From contig JBITNC010000001.1 of NCBI GenBank assembly GCA_050084985.1, forward strand, positions 123,752,001 through 123,816,000: a stretch of 64,000 bases of DNA, read 5' to 3'. This document shows, one piece after another, positions 12,472 to 25,229 of this stretch. Origin of the DNA: Nageia nagi (taxonomy: Eukaryota; Pinophyta). The position numbers and the translations under genes are program-made. Within the stretch, counting starts at the first letter, position 1, and every line of letters starts with the position of its first letter. Under the pieces are notes generated by a model. The model was given only the letters and a program-made list of their open reading frames with translations, did no database searches and was not told where the DNA came from.

Positions 12472-12631
12472 CATATAAACATCACTAAAAGCTAGTCTCT
12501 TTTTAAAAATGATGTGGGGTTGTAAAGCTTTAAATAAATTTGACACCCTTTTCTAGGAGAGAAAAAACTAAGATTAAACATTATTGATAATAATCTTATA
12601 TGCTAATATTACTATATATTTTATAGGATCA
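12472..12631. other. 160-bp spacer between two LTR elements
   Basis: AT-rich, no feature seen. It may be the displaced continuation of the relic that stops at 7185, but no matching frame could be shown. Confidence 0.4.
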
Positions 12632-13193
12632 TGATCTATAATCATCAAATGCTGATAGCATACTCGGATCCTCACTTATAGAATCAAAATGAAAATTATA
12701 TTCACCATGTTACCCATAAAAATTTATATGAAATTGATAAAATTATATCACATACTAAAAAATAACATATAATTAAAAATCAATCACACACACATCAATT
12801 TAAGATAGTGATTTATCCTAGTTCACCCAATGTGGGCTAATCTAGCATGGAATGGGAGCACTTATTATTGTTTATGAAACATTATGATGTATATGTATAA
12901 TGGAGAAATACAATCAATGTGATAGAAATACATCCTTCTACAAGACCCTACAATAAGAGAATACACTCAATGAATACAATTCCAAAGTTAACTTTTAATC
13001 TCCCTTGCAAATCCTCCAATAATCTTCCAACCCCATAATAATGATGAAGATAGCATCAAATAGACATGGATGTGAATCATAACTGATGATTGAACCTTAT
13101 AAAATATTCTAACTATTAAAATGAATTTTTTCCTTAAACTTCCTTTAATAACTCATCTAAATCCATTGTATCAATGCTCTAAAAACTCTATCA
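12632..13193 (-). repeat. 3' LTR of the minus-strand gypsy
   Basis: Pairs with 18060-18630. Shared blocks include atattcacca, caatgtgggctaatc, aatcttccaaccccata and agacatggatgtgaatcat. Confidence 0.85.
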
Positions 13194-13488
13194 GCATGAT
13201 ATATACACCCTTATTCCTATAGAATCAAACTTTTAGATTTTAGAATTTAGTTAACCTCCAAGCATATCAAACATTGTGATAGCTACTTCTCCTATATATA
13301 TTAAGCTTAACTTGATCCATTTTGGATGATATATACACCCTTATCCCATAAATGCTTATGAAACAAATATGATGCTACAACTCCTCCAACTTGGATTTCT
13401 TAATTCACATAGCTTTGTTAGGCATATTCCCCTTCATTCCAACAAACCATAGCTTAGTTTCATCCCTTATTATAGCATGGATATTTAT

Positions 13489-14640
13489 TTACAATATATA
13501 GTCCTCCTTAAGTTCATCCATAGTATGAGGAGCTAAGTTATGAAGAGATGGAAAAATTTGATTTGTACTTGCTTCATCTTTAATCAACATGGATGGTTCA
13601 TACAATTTCAAGTTCTCCACATTCATAATTGAAAAGATATTTATATATGCAAGTAGCTTCATTCTAAATGCATTCTTAGTCACATGTTCAATAATTTTGA
13701 ATTGTCCATACCTTATATGCTTCAACTTCTTAGCTAGTCCTTGTAAGCTCTCCTTGCTAGGATACAACCAAATAAGATATCCCACATGAAATTTATAGTC
13801 AACCCTATGCTTATCATGTCTCAACTTATACTTAGCTTCTCTTACTTATCATTTCTCTTGGAATTTCAAATAATTTATCTAATCTTTTCCACAAATGCTG
13901 CAGCTTGCTTTTCCTCCTTCATAAGTGAATCTCCTCCATCCTTTTGCTAATTAAACACTAAATCAAAAGGTAAACATGGAAAATAAACAAAACAAGTATT
14001 TAATGGAATCTTATCAATGGGTGAATGAATTTTCCTATTATATGAGTGTTGGATATACTCAATATGGTCATCCTAATACTTACAATGTTTGCTATAATAA
14101 CCTCTCAAAAGTTGAACTACTATCCTATTAACCACATAAGTTTGTCTATCCATTTGAATATGAAATATAATACTCCTATTAGTATCCATATTTGCCCACA
14201 TACTAGTGCAAAACTTGCACAAAAATATACTATTGTTATCTGAAATAATACACGTAGGAAATCCAAAATGAACCTAAACATGAGAAAAGAATAAAATTGT
14301 ATCCTATTATCCTGTAATAGTCTTATTTCATGGAATTAAAACACAAATATTGCTAAATATATCCACCATAATAAATAAAGAGTCATGCCCCTTCTTGAAA
14401 ATAAGCAAATATCCTACAAAATTCATTGAGATACATTCAAAAGGATGATTTTGCATTGGAAGTAGCTGGTACAAATCTATTTTTTTATTACTAGTATTAC
14501 TTGTGCAACATAAAGAACAACCCCTAATATATTTGGTAACTTGCTCTTGCATCTTAGGCTAATACACATACCTTTACAAATTATGTAATATCTTTACAAC
14601 ACTAAAATATTCAACTATTTTGGAAGTATGAGCTTCTCTT
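13489..14640 (-). pseudogene. gypsy integrase relic
   Basis: 14552-14328 gives the zinc-binding end and start of the catalytic core (YIRGCSLCC, then the PFECISMNFVG segment and IMVDIFS). 13824-13489 gives the C-terminal domain (FHVGYLIWL, KKLKHIRYGQFKII, then NVENLKLYEPSM). It would join cDNA to host DNA in the nucleus. Broken by frameshifts and Gln-position stops. No chromodomain is visible after the C-terminal domain. Confidence 0.85.
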
Positions 14641-16860
14641 ATCAATCCAACTCTCTCCCCTTTAAGAACATATAATGTATTAAAATGATAGAGAAGTCCA
14701 TTTTGAAAGTGAAAATCATCCATACCTTAACAATATATTCTAGATGAAGTTAACCTTTGATAAACCTCTCTAAAATTAGGATCATGCACATATGCTTATG
14801 AAAATACCTCAAAGATAAAAGGAAGAAGCTTCATGAAGGCCAGCGAACTCATTGTTACCTCTGTACATGATGTGGATGCCTTAGATATATAGCTACAAGG
14901 CATGGATGTTTTTATTACTATAGAAATAGGTAGTCCAAAAAGCATATATATAATATTATTCTAGTTTCTCTTCTTATAATTGATCACTAGACAAAAAGTT
15001 TGTAGAAAACTCATCCATATATGATGTCTAATTTGTTACAACTTTGATTGAGTTTGCAAATAATTTAATTTTTGATGATCAATGTGTATGAATATCTCCT
15101 TATCCATTAAGTAATACCTCCAATTATTTATGATTTGAACCAATACATACAACTCGTTATCATACATAGGATAATTCAAAATAGCCCCACTAATTTTTTT
15201 AGAATGGTAGCAAATTGGTTTAACCCCTTATAACAAACTACCCCTATGGCATAATCACTTACATCAATCTCAACTTCAAATGGATTTTGCAAATCAAGGA
15301 GTGCCAAAATAGGTTCATCAATAATATTTTTCTTCAAGGTCTCAAAAGATGATTGTTTTTTATTTCCCCATTGAAAAACTTACCTCTTATTGATAACATA
15401 ATGTAAAAGTGAAGTAATATGAAAGAAATCAATAACGAATTTTCTTACATATTGGAAAAAACCTAAAAACTCCTTACTTTAGTGATATAAGATGGATTAG
15501 GCCAATAAACTATAGTACTAACCCTCTTAGGATCAGTTTTAAGTTGTCCACAACCAATAACATGGCCTAAAAATACTAAATATTGCTTACTAAACTCACA
15601 CTTCTTCAACTTCAAACTAAACTTATCTTTTCACAAAGTTTGGAGCACTTGTATAAGATGTACCAAATGTTCCTCATAATTAGAACTAAACACAAGCATA
15701 TCATCCAAGTAAACAATAATAAATGAATTAATAAATAGATGAAGAACTTCATTCTTTACCTTTATAAACATGGTTGGTGCATTACTCAAACCAAATAGAA
15801 AACTAATCTACTCAAAAATGCCTTATCTTGAAGGTAGTCTTCCAAATATCCTCCTCCTTTATTCAAACTTGATGATATCTACTTCTTAGGTCCAACTTAG
15901 TGAAGAAACTTGCCTTTTGGAACTAGTATAAAACATAAGCTATCTGATGCCATGGATAGTGATTTTTTTTGGTGATTTTGTTAAGTGTTCTATAATCAAT
16001 ACCCATCCTCCAAGTTTAATCCTTCTTGGGAACCAAAACTATAGGTGAACAATATAGAGATGTACAAGATCTAATGAAACCCTGATAAACTAACTCCTAA
16101 ATTTTCCTTTTAATCTCTTAGCTCCAAAATTGATTACCTATGCAATGTAGTATTGGGAAAAGAAGTATCAAGCAATAGTTGAATCTTGTACTATATTTAT
16201 CACATAGGACGTAGTCTGTTAAGCTCTGTAAACATCTCAACAAAATCCTAAACTAATATATGTACTTCATTCTATCTATTTCATGACTCTAATGCTCTAA
16301 AGTTAGAAAAATATGATATGGATTTCATGATATTAATAAACCCAGACTCCTCTTCCCCAATCATGAGTAGAACAAATTATTTATTGGTACTTATCAATCA
16401 TTTGACCTAATTAGTAGTGATTAAAGTTAGCTTCTTATTGTTGTTATGAGCATTGACTCCAAAACTCTTTCCATATTTAATCAACTTATATTTATTCAAT
16501 ATTCTATAATAAAGAGCATCTCTATCCTAAAAATGAGGATTACTAAGAATAACACCACAAATATCTAATGGAACAACATTAACCACAACTTCATCAATGA
16601 ATTTTACATAAATAGCAAATTTGAAGTTACATTACTTAGTAACCTTAAGAATAACATATTTATGCACCCAACCCAAAGGATATGGATGAGGATGGTTGTA
16701 AGTATTCAATCATAAATCATTCATCATAATCTTAGAAATTATATTTTCTTGAGAACCTAGATCAATGATGTAATCAATTCTTATCTTCTTGATTTGAATC
16801 TTGAGGGTTAATAAACAAATTCTTTGTTCTTTAATATATTTTTTTCTTGAAATTTTTAAA
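14641..16860 (-). pseudogene. gypsy protease-RT-RNase H relic
   Basis: Reading leftwards, about 16110-15950 gives QGFIRSCTSLYCSPIVLVPKKD, then a stop and TWRMGIDYRTLNKIT, the start of the gypsy RT palm. The catalytic YLDD is intact at about 15700-15711, followed by MLVF. RNase H follows at about 15370-14940 with LALLDLQNPFEVEIDVSDYA. The aspartic protease should lie within 16860-16300 but no clear D-S/T-G could be read. Many TAA/TAG/TGA codons sit at Gln, Trp and Arg positions. Confidence 0.8.
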
Positions 16861-16899
16861 TGGATGAATAATTAAGCATCTCATCAACATCTAAACTTT

Positions 16900-17961
16900 C
16901 CACATCATCATCACATATATTGACCACATCATTCTTCTTTTTCTTACTCTTCTTCTTGTATGGACATAATTTCAGATGAATTTTCTAACATTTCTCTTCA
17001 ACATGACCATCCTTATCATAATGTTTATAATGCCTATTATCATCTTCATTTTTTGAAGTATTAGTGGTATTATTTTCTTACTTACCTTTTCATTTCTCAT
17101 GATATCTCCCTTTATCTTGTTGCCCCTTTCAATTTTAAGCCTTCTTGGAGTCTTCATATTTCCTTCTTGCCTTGTTATCTTTTTCCAAATATTTTTCTTA
17201 AACACAAACTTGATCAAGATTTGAAGGATTGAACAACATGATAATCTTTTTCAAATGACTATACCACCCTCCAATGTACTTCATCAATGTTTGAGGATCT
17301 TTGAGTAAAACCCCAAGTAAAGTAGCTTGCTTCCTAAATTTGATGGTGTACTCTTGAATCAATTTCCTTCTTTATTTTCTAAAAAAATTGCCATTTCATG
17401 AATTACTTATTATGATATCCCAAAGTATAAAACTATTCTTTCATTAATCTCTTGAATTCTTTCCAAGAAGAGACTTTTGAATGATTTTCATAGTTAAGAG
17501 TTTCAACATGATTCTCCCACAAAATCAATGCATGTACACCCATATTTAATCTTGCAAAAGATATTTTATTAATGTCACCAACAAAACCTTGGATATGAAA
17601 GTGTACCTCCAATTGCTTCATCCAATTGTTCAACTTATCAACCTCTCCACCAAAAATAGGAATCTTTATCTTAAAATGGAATGGAATAAGATGATGATGA
17701 TGAGGATGATCCATTTTCTTCTCCATTATGATGTTGTCTTTGATTACTATTATTTGAATTAACTCTAGTTAAGAGCTCAATCCATCTATCCAAATGATTC
17801 TCCATTGTAACGAATCTCCTCTTAGATTCGACATTTGACATGGTATGAACATTTTTAGGTTGTTCTTCCAATAAAATCCATAATAGTTTCTCTTCTCCAT
17901 CTACCAATATCAGGATCTTAAAAATTAATTTAACTCTTTGATATGTACTCCCAAACATCAA
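16900..17961 (-). pseudogene. gypsy gag relic
   Basis: 17961-17671 is the N-terminal linker with a Ser run. 17726-17433 is the gag core: KIPIFGGEVDKLNNWMKQLE, then INKISFARLNMG and SWKEFKRLMKE. A Lys-rich stretch and a decayed CCHC knuckle (HYKHYDKDGHVEEKC, one Cys changed to Tyr) lie at about 17040-16970. Overlap of the first two blocks is in different frames, so a frameshift lies near 17700. Confidence 0.85.
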
Positions 17962-18043
17962 TAATCAAGGTGCTTTGTAGATAGTCTCACATAATGTTGG
18001 TGCTCTAAAATCCATAGAAACTATCCCCAAAGTTTTGACAATT

Positions 18044-18059
18044 TGAGCTCTAATAACCA
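18044..18059 (-). promoter_or_regulatory. primer binding site, tRNA-iMet type
   Basis: On the minus strand the bases tggttattagagctc directly follow the 5' LTR and resemble TGGTATCAGAGC. Confidence 0.6.
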
Positions 18060-18630
18060 TGATCCATAATCATTAGATGTTGATAGCATACTTATATCCT
18101 CACTTACATATTTGAAATAAAAATTATATTCACCACATTACCCATCAAATACACATGAAATTATTAAAATTGGATTAAATAATGACAAAAATAACATATA
18201 ATTTGAATTCAATAACAAACACATCAAGTTTACATAGTGAGTTACCCTAATTCATCCAATGTGGGCTAATCCAACAAGGAATGGGAGTACTCCTTATTAT
18301 TTATGGAACATTATAATATACATGTATAATGGATAAATACTATCACTATGATAGTAATATATTCTCCTATAGAAGTCTACAACACTCCTACAATAATATA
18401 AAACACTAAAGGAACATAATTCATAAGTTAACTCTTGGGATCCCTTTTAAATCCTCTTATAATCTTCCAACCCCACAATAATGAAGAAGATAGTATATAA
18501 TAGACATGGATGTGAATCATATTTAATAGCTGAACCTTAAAAAATATTCTAACTATCAAAATGACTTATTCCCTTCAACTTCCTTCAATAATTCACTTGA
18601 AACCATAATGTCAATGCTTTGAAAATTACA
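18060..18630 (-). repeat. 5' LTR of the minus-strand gypsy
   Basis: Partner of 12632-13193. Its outer end merges with the left end of the two-copy element at about 18620. Confidence 0.8.
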
Positions 18631-18849
18631 TTATAAATAGAAAATATAATCAAATTATCAAAAAAATTACATATTTGTAATCTAGACTCTTTGACCTAAA
18701 ATGGGTTTTTAATTTTATGAAAAAAGTCCTCAAAACACTATATCAAACATCCATTGAAAGTCTTTATTTATCCCTATCATTACCATGACCAAGAAGGTGC
18801 AGGTCTAAGGCTAACACTTGGCCCACTAATCCTTTTCCTAAACTAAGGA

Positions 18850-19127
18850 AGAACCTATATTCAAATTCTAAAATTTAATTTCATATAGAAATTTTGTTAT
18901 ATTTTTACATTCCAAATAATGAAATTTTATTTTATAATGAAATTGCATTATGAACGAAATTTTATTATAAACAAAATTTCATTCCATTTGTACCTATTAT
19001 TGACAATAGTACTATGTGCAAACTCTACATCATTCTTTCTATATCCTACATTATCAACAACATTGACAATGATGTTAGTGCATTTTTCGAATACAAAATT
19101 ATTGAGGAGAGGGTCTTTGGAATCCAT
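18850..19127 (-). pseudogene. divergent ORF of the two-copy element, copy 1
   Basis: Starts at ATG 19127 and reads MDSKDPLLNNFVFEK, with KNDVEF further on. The homologous ORF in copy 2 starts at the equivalent ATG (42087). The two align codon by codon, with a 12-base difference that keeps the frame (copy 1 lacks four codons after the His of the KNDVEF segment). It decays after about 60 codons in a region of repeated aaattttatt/aaatttcatt words. Function unknown. It is transcribed away from the transposase-like gene, with about 250 bases between them. Confidence 0.5.
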
Positions 19128-19373
19128 TTTTTAATCTCTTATCAAAGGTGGTAACTATTATAGAATTTTTGAAGGAGGAATATGAATATTTGATGGTGAA
19201 TGAAATTATTTTTTTAGAAGAAATAAATTTCACTTTCTAAATAAATTCTTGAGCAATAACATGGATTCAAACATCATCAGATAAAGAGAACAAGGAGGAA
19301 TTTGATTCCTAAAGAAATTCAATCAAATAAAGAGGAGGAGGCAAAAATATAAAGGGATAGATATGTAAATATT

Positions 19374-22300
19374 AAAGCATCAAGCTTAATTGCAATTGAG
19401 CATAACAATAAGGAGAATGTAATTGAAAAGATGAACATGGATGATGCAAGTGTGGAACATGAAAATATTATAAAAGATTCAAATATTAGAAGTATCTCTT
19501 CAAATAAAAAATTGAATGAAGCTTCAAATTATGGATGTACCTCTTTAAATTCAACATTGAATGAAGCTTCAAATCCAACCATGTCTTCAAATCCACCAGC
19601 AAATGAAGCTTCAATTCCAATAACTATGGATACAAATCTAGGTATGCCTTCAAATACTCCTTTGAAAGACATGCAAAATGTGAATATCAAATCAAATTTA
19701 GATATGCCTTTCAACCCTTATTTTGATAATGTAGATGATATTTATTCTAATCATGAGGGAAATGAAATAATAAATTATATTGAAGATCCTAGTTTTAATA
19801 ATTCTTTGGACAATTATTTTTTTCAAATTGAAAGCAATAGATTAGATAATGTCCCTGGTTAGAAATCTTGGAGACAAATATGAAGATATGTGAATATGGT
19901 ATATGATCAATTTTTCTCTAATAAAACATTAGGTTTTCAATGTCAACTCCTGTTGCAATTAATGAAAATAGTGAAAATGATAAATGTAGTGAAAACTTTA
20001 GGCATTTGTGTGAAGAAAGATCAACCCCTTAAACAAGTTATATCCACTTTTTCTTATGCCATTGAATCTATAGGAAAGAAGAATTTATCTAAAGATAATA
20101 ATGTGACACATCAAGCTATAACAATAGCTTTAGTTAGTAAAACAACTTCAAGTAAAAAAATCATAGTTAAGGTTAGTGGATTTCTATATATTAACCATAA
20201 AATTTTACAAATAGCTGCAAAGAGAAGATAAAGTATTAAAATAAATCCAATTTAATCAACCAATGTTAGAGTTTTAGTGGAAGACTCCCATGTTCTGACA
20301 TGAAATTGAATAGCAAAAATAAATCTATAATTTAAAATTTTTGGAATGATAATACTAGGATTTTATCTAATACTAGAGATGTTTTGAAACTAAAAGTAGG
20401 ATCAAAAAATTGTGATTCTCATGCTAAACACCTATTATATATCACTCAAACTAAACTTTATGGCAATTTTTTAGGTGAATTATTATTATCATTTAATATT
20501 AGTTAAATATCATTTGAAAAATGCAAACGTTGGTATGTGAAAATTAACAACCAAAGAGTATCATGTTGTTGTAAGACTCATATGCAATTTAGATATTATT
20601 ATGATATTTTTTGACATATTCATTGTACTTTGCATACTAATTATTTGATATAGGAATGTGGTATTACTAATATTCCATCTAAAAATATCAATGAATTTAT
20701 AGCAAATTTGTTTTGTGAAACTCCTAATGACTAATCATTTTATTTGAAAGCATGTATTTTTGGAGAATGTATTACATGTGGTAAATTTTCATTGTTTAGA
20801 AGATGTATGCATGAAATAAGTGAATATGAATTTGGAAAACAATTATAGGATATTAAAAAATTCAATAATATTGAGTATACTTTAAAGGATGGAAAAATTG
20901 GAAAATGTATTGATTTGGTCATTAAAAACATTAGTGTGCATACATTTATGGATTTTTAAGAGTAAGATACTACCAAAATATGTGCAACACTACCAACATG
21001 TTTAGGGGGTTAATAGTCAATTTTTCTTATGTAGAAACACATTTTTAGTTGGAACTATATTACTAGTTGTTGACTTTGCATAAAACTATACTCTTACACC
21101 ACAAAAAGAAATTCAATCTCAATATTATAATTCAATGCAAGTTTCCATTTTTGTTTATATTGTATATAAACATGTAATTGATAGTACCAAAGATAATAGA
21201 AATTTTTTGAAGGAGTACCATTTCTAGATTCATGTGATATCTGATTACATTCATTGAATTTATCCAATATTATTTCAAGGTAGTTTAAAACAATTCGAAG
21301 GAAAGAGGAATTGAGATGGCATAACAATTAATTTAGTCATATAATTGTATGGAACAATTTAAAAATACATCTATATTTTATTATCCAAGTAGGGATCACA
21401 AAGAGAATAATATCCAACATATGTGGAGTTTTTTTGAAGCTAGAAATGGTAAAGGAGAATATGATGGAGTTAGTGTATGCATTAAAAAAGCTCTTTCTAG
21501 AGAGCAATTCAAATTTGAAGAGGCAACCAAATTTAGAGACACACATACAATTATAGATTGGTGTAATACAAAAATATCTATAGGATCAAGTGAGAATTGT
21601 ACAATTCAATGATTCTTTTGGTTAGTTTATGAAGAGAATATTTTAAGTTATCGTGATTGTGAGATAATCAATGGATCAACAAAGTGGCATTCATTTAGGA
21701 TTTCAAATGCAAGCACATGGACTATATGGACAAGAGATCTTACATGTTTTTGTTAGTTTTATATTGTAGGTGATTGGGAAGCATGTATAAATAAAGAATG
21801 GGTCAAGGAATGGAAAAAAGGATATTTGGAACCTACACAATCAAATGATCAATAAGAAACAATAATTGAAGATGAGAATCAAGTTTTTGCATCATATGAT
21901 TATGATTGTATTTCATATCTTATACAAGAAAGTAATTTAATTTGTTATATTTATATGAATGCATAGTTATGTATATGTGTTAGTTTTATATATGTTATAC
22001 TTTTTTGATACAAATTTTGGTTGTAGGACATGTGTATGTTGTTATGGCACCTGAGGGAAATGAAGAGGGAATAGAGTATTAGTTAGATTAATATGTTGAA
22101 ACAAAACATAAGTTAACTCATACTTAAGTTGATGATGATGGTTTTGAGTATTTGATAGGTTTTGTGATGGTTGTTTGTACATAGCTATGAACATATCTCA
22201 TAAGATAAAATGGTTTTCCCACATACAAAGATTATGAAATACATAAGAATATTAAACACTACTCACACTTGTTACTAGTAAGAAATGTAGAACTTGATAT

Positions 22301-22422
22301 ATTTAAAGGGAGATCTTATAATAAAGTGTTGTGGAAAATTTCAATGGAAGAACATGAAATAATTATGGATACATTGCAAAAAAGAGAGGATGTAGATGGT
22401 ACAATAGATTGAAAAATATAGG
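19374..22422 (+). pseudogene. putative transposase-like gene of the two-copy element, copy 1
   Basis: The N-terminus (19431-19862) is an Asn/Ser-rich region with repeated NEAS words (LNEASNPTMSS, ANEASIPI). A middle part has Cys/His clusters (CCCKTHMQFRYYY near 20570; HIHCT; an ECGITN segment near 20650; CIFGECITCGKF near 20755). The C-terminal core has SYNCMEQFKN near 21340 and WSFFEARNGKGEYDG near 21426-21468. That resembles an Asp...Glu transposase fold, in which an S-D-N/G-C...QFKN strand precedes a glutamate helix. The expected Asp is Tyr here. A final domain (WHSFRISNASTWTIWT, then WEACINKEWVKEW) runs on to 22422. Several frameshifts and Gln/Trp stops. Assignment as transposase is inference. 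Confidence 0.5.
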
Positions 22423-22454
22423 TAGGTTTATAACTCAATATTCTTATAATATTC

Positions 22455-22512
22455 TTATTCATAAATCGCTAATCCATAATCCCTAATTCATAATATTTCC
22501 TAATCCCTAATC
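22455..22512 (+). repeat. (CCCTAAT)n telomere-like tract, copy 1
   Basis: Decayed 7-base units such as ccctaatccctaat, which resemble the plant telomere unit CCCTAAA with its last base changed. The equivalent tract in copy 2 is longer (45257-45362). Confidence 0.6.
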
Positions 22513-22590
22513 CCTTTCCCCTCTTCTTCTCCCTCCTCTTCTTCCCCTCCCCTTATCTCCTTCTCCTCTTCCCCTCCCATCCCCTTTGCC
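22504..22590 (+). repeat. polypyrimidine tract, copy 1
   Basis: Almost pure C/T for about 85 bases (ccctcttcttctccctcctc and on), directly before the tRNA-like module. Copy 2 has the same at about 45359-45448. Confidence 0.75.
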
Positions 22591-22593
22591 TCA

Positions 22594-22665
22594 ACTGTCT
22601 TATCTCAGTTGGTAAAGCATGTGGCTTTTAACCACATGGTCATGGGTTTGATTCCCATAGAAAAT
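22594..22665 (+). tRNA. tRNA-Lys(UUU)-like pseudogene, copy 1
   Basis: 72 bases with a D-arm region (tctcagttggtaaagc, box A-like), a perfect 5-bp anticodon stem (tgtgg/ccaca) around loop cttttaa with anticodon TTT at 22627-22629, variable bases tggtc, and a T arm atggg-tttgatt-cccat (box B-like GGTTTGATTCC). The acceptor stem pairs at 5 of 7 positions and the D stem is poor. No CCA is encoded, as expected for a nuclear gene. Decay makes function doubtful. Confidence 0.65.
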
Positions 22666-22680
22666 ATACCTTCTAAATGA

Positions 22681-25229
22681 AATGGCCTTATGTACATATA
22701 AATTTTTATCCTTAGGTAAATAGATAAGCAAGATAAGGACAATATATTGAACCTATCATACCTAAGAAATTAAATATGTAATTATTTTTAAGTATGTAAC
22801 GATAATAAGGAATCAAATTGAAATAATCATTTTATGATGAATGCACTTTGAATTTGATTAAATTATATTTATAATGTATTATTGAGTAAGTATTACTTTT
22901 TCAACATTGTTAATATTTAAATGATTAACATATGGGTCTATAAAACCATTCAAATTCATATAAATCTAACATATTTAAGTTATTTTACAAGTTGATGAAT
23001 CTCTTCCTTATATTGAATGTCTTGAAACATGGTTATCATATTAAAGGAATGTTAAAAGGGGGAAAACATTAGACACCTAAACAAGATAAAATTGATGGGT
23101 AGGTGATATTGGACTAGGAAATGTTGAAAATAGGAATATTACTACTAGAGAATAGATGGGGCTCAAGGGAAGATGAATTATAGTAAATGACTTAGCTAAC
23201 TATTAGTGGTAGTTTGATGGTTGAAGTAGAAGGAATAAATATGGTTGAGAGGATGTAATATTATTGGGTATAACATAATTCCTTGATAATAAATAAAATG
23301 GGACATCCTTTTTATCTAAGAAAAAGTATTTGAAAAGTATTAGATAATATAAAAGATAATTTTTAATATCCTCATAGTGGTCATGATTATAGAAACCTTG
23401 AAAGCTAGTTGTAGATTGACTCCTTGATCACCATTGAAAAATAAATTCTTAAGCATTATTATCCTTTTCATAAATTTTAACTCTAGGGTTTTGATATTCA
23501 TCATAATTATAGTTTGACTTATATGTTCCTTAGGAAAAACTATTTTAGCTTTTAGCTAAGCAATCTATCATAAGAGGATACAATACCTAAGTCTTTTAGG
23601 TATTCAAAGAAGAGGACCCTAGTGTTTGCAAGTTAAATGTTTGTAAGAAAGTTGTGTTCAAACTAGTCCTTAATTGAATTTTTTTATCTTCTTTTATCAT
23701 GATTTAGTTCTTAAATATTGTATGTATACATAATATTCCTTATTAGTTCTTAAATTTTGTTGTCTTCTATTGTCATTTTGTAGTTCTTAAAATAGTCCTT
23801 ATTAGTGGATCCTAGGGGAATTTGTAGCAATAGGGGAATAGATGCTTGTTCCATAACTTTGTGAACATAGGCTCCAACATATGTTCACATTTGAGACTAT
23901 GTTCACATTTGAAACTATGTTCATTATTCTTTGTTAAATTCTTGATCAAATCTTGTTGTTCATATTTACTTGTATTGTAGATGCCTAAAAATGAATTATT
24001 ATTTATTAAATAATTTAATTTAGAGCATCAATGATATTTGTTGTAAAAAGAGGTTACAATATACCCAAGGTAATGTAATAAATGTAATGGACCATTGTAC
24101 AATGTAAAAGGTATCAAATATCAATAAAGACACCTTAAACCATGCAATGTGTAAAGATCTCATGGATAAAACAAAACTAGGATGTTTCTATGAAGATACA
24201 TCAAAGGAAATGAAAGTAATATCATACGAGGGCATCGAAAATACCAAGAGAGACTTCTACACATGCAAGATTGTTCTCTTCTACCAATAATGGTGTTTTG
24301 TAACACCACCTCTACATAGATATGTTAAACCCTTCGACTCACTTTCATATGTATTTTATTTCATTCATCAATCTACCTATTCCATGCATCCAATAAGGTG
24401 GTATCTTCAGGCTATAGGTGACGTGTGTCTTTATGAATGTTGTGTGATGGTTGATGAATGGTTTTTCATTATTTCATGTTTATGCAACTACAATGAAGGT
24501 ACATTATTTACCATTATTCATTTGATTCCATATTCTTGATATATGCTTCAATAAATATATTGTAGACAAAATAGTGCATCAATTTATCATTTATGCATTA
24601 TTTTGGGTCTACATGTACATTACCATCTTATTATTGAACCTTGAACTTACATTATCACTTCTTTAGTTTAAATAATAGAGAATTTTGTATAGAAAATTGA
24701 TAATTTACAAGTTATTTTATATGAAAAAAGTGTATAGTATATCTAGTGATGAGCTAAGTCTACATTTTATTTACAAATAACATCTTAATATTTTGTAGTA
24801 GTTTAACTTTTTATTATGAACTATGCCTACTAAATTAACTTAAATTCCCCTATCATAATTTAAATTGATATTTTTACAAATTCCCCTATCATAATTACTA
24901 AATTTGTAACATGTATATTAAATTTTCCATGTATGTTTAACATAACAACATAAAAACATCAAAACAACATGCAATTCATTGACATGCATTTATAAAAAAA
25001 CATCATCAAATCATGCATATATATCAAAAAATAATGTATGTTCCATAGTCCATAATAACATCCATATTCCATAACAATATCCATTGTCCTATAAGGATGT
25101 ACATCTAGTTGAAGACAACAAATACATGTACATGTATATATATATATATAAACAATTTTCATCTAGTCCTAAGTCCTAAAACATGTATATAATAATTGAC
25201 CTACAACAACACAAATTTATACATGTATC
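22681..25229. other. 2.5-kb AT-rich region without a supported gene
   Basis: No coding domain, terminal repeat pair or RNA gene could be supported. Short local repetition of gttcacatttgaaactatg occurs at 23880-23935. At 23979 the bases tgtagatgcctaaaaatga resemble the opening tgtagacacctaaaaatga at 47771, possibly two related LTR starts. An (AT)n tract sits at 25136-25150. Confidence 0.4.

Larger units (their letters stand above)
12632..18630 (-). mobile_element. Ty3/gypsy LTR retrotransposon, full structure, decayed
   Basis: LTRs 12632-13193 and 18060-18630 (both starting TGATC on the plus strand) flank a 4.9-kb minus-strand interior with domains in the order gag, protease region, RT, RNase H, integrase. 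That is the gypsy order. The primer site next to the right LTR is of tRNA-iMet type. At 6.0 kb the length is near normal for a plant gypsy. The right end is ambiguous by about 10 bases, because the last bases (gaaaattac) also match the start of the neighbouring two-copy element. Confidence 0.85.
18622..22680 (+). mobile_element. two-copy element, copy 1, with tRNA-Lys-like 3' end
   Basis: Aligns co-linearly with 41626-45530, from a shared start (gaaaattac-ttataaatag) to about 15 bases past a tRNA-Lys-like sequence. Contents in order: a minus-strand ORF (to 19127), a plus-strand putative transposase gene (19374-22422), a (CCCTAAT)n-like tract, an 85-base polypyrimidine tract and the tRNA-like module. 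No LTRs and no clear terminal inverted repeats were found. It could be a DNA transposon of an unfamiliar family or a segmental duplication carrying one. Confidence 0.65.

Noticed and set aside
22594-22665. Functional tRNA-Lys gene
   Set aside because: Two acceptor mismatches and a broken D stem, and a sister copy with equal decay inside the same repeat. It is reported as a pseudogene-like module.
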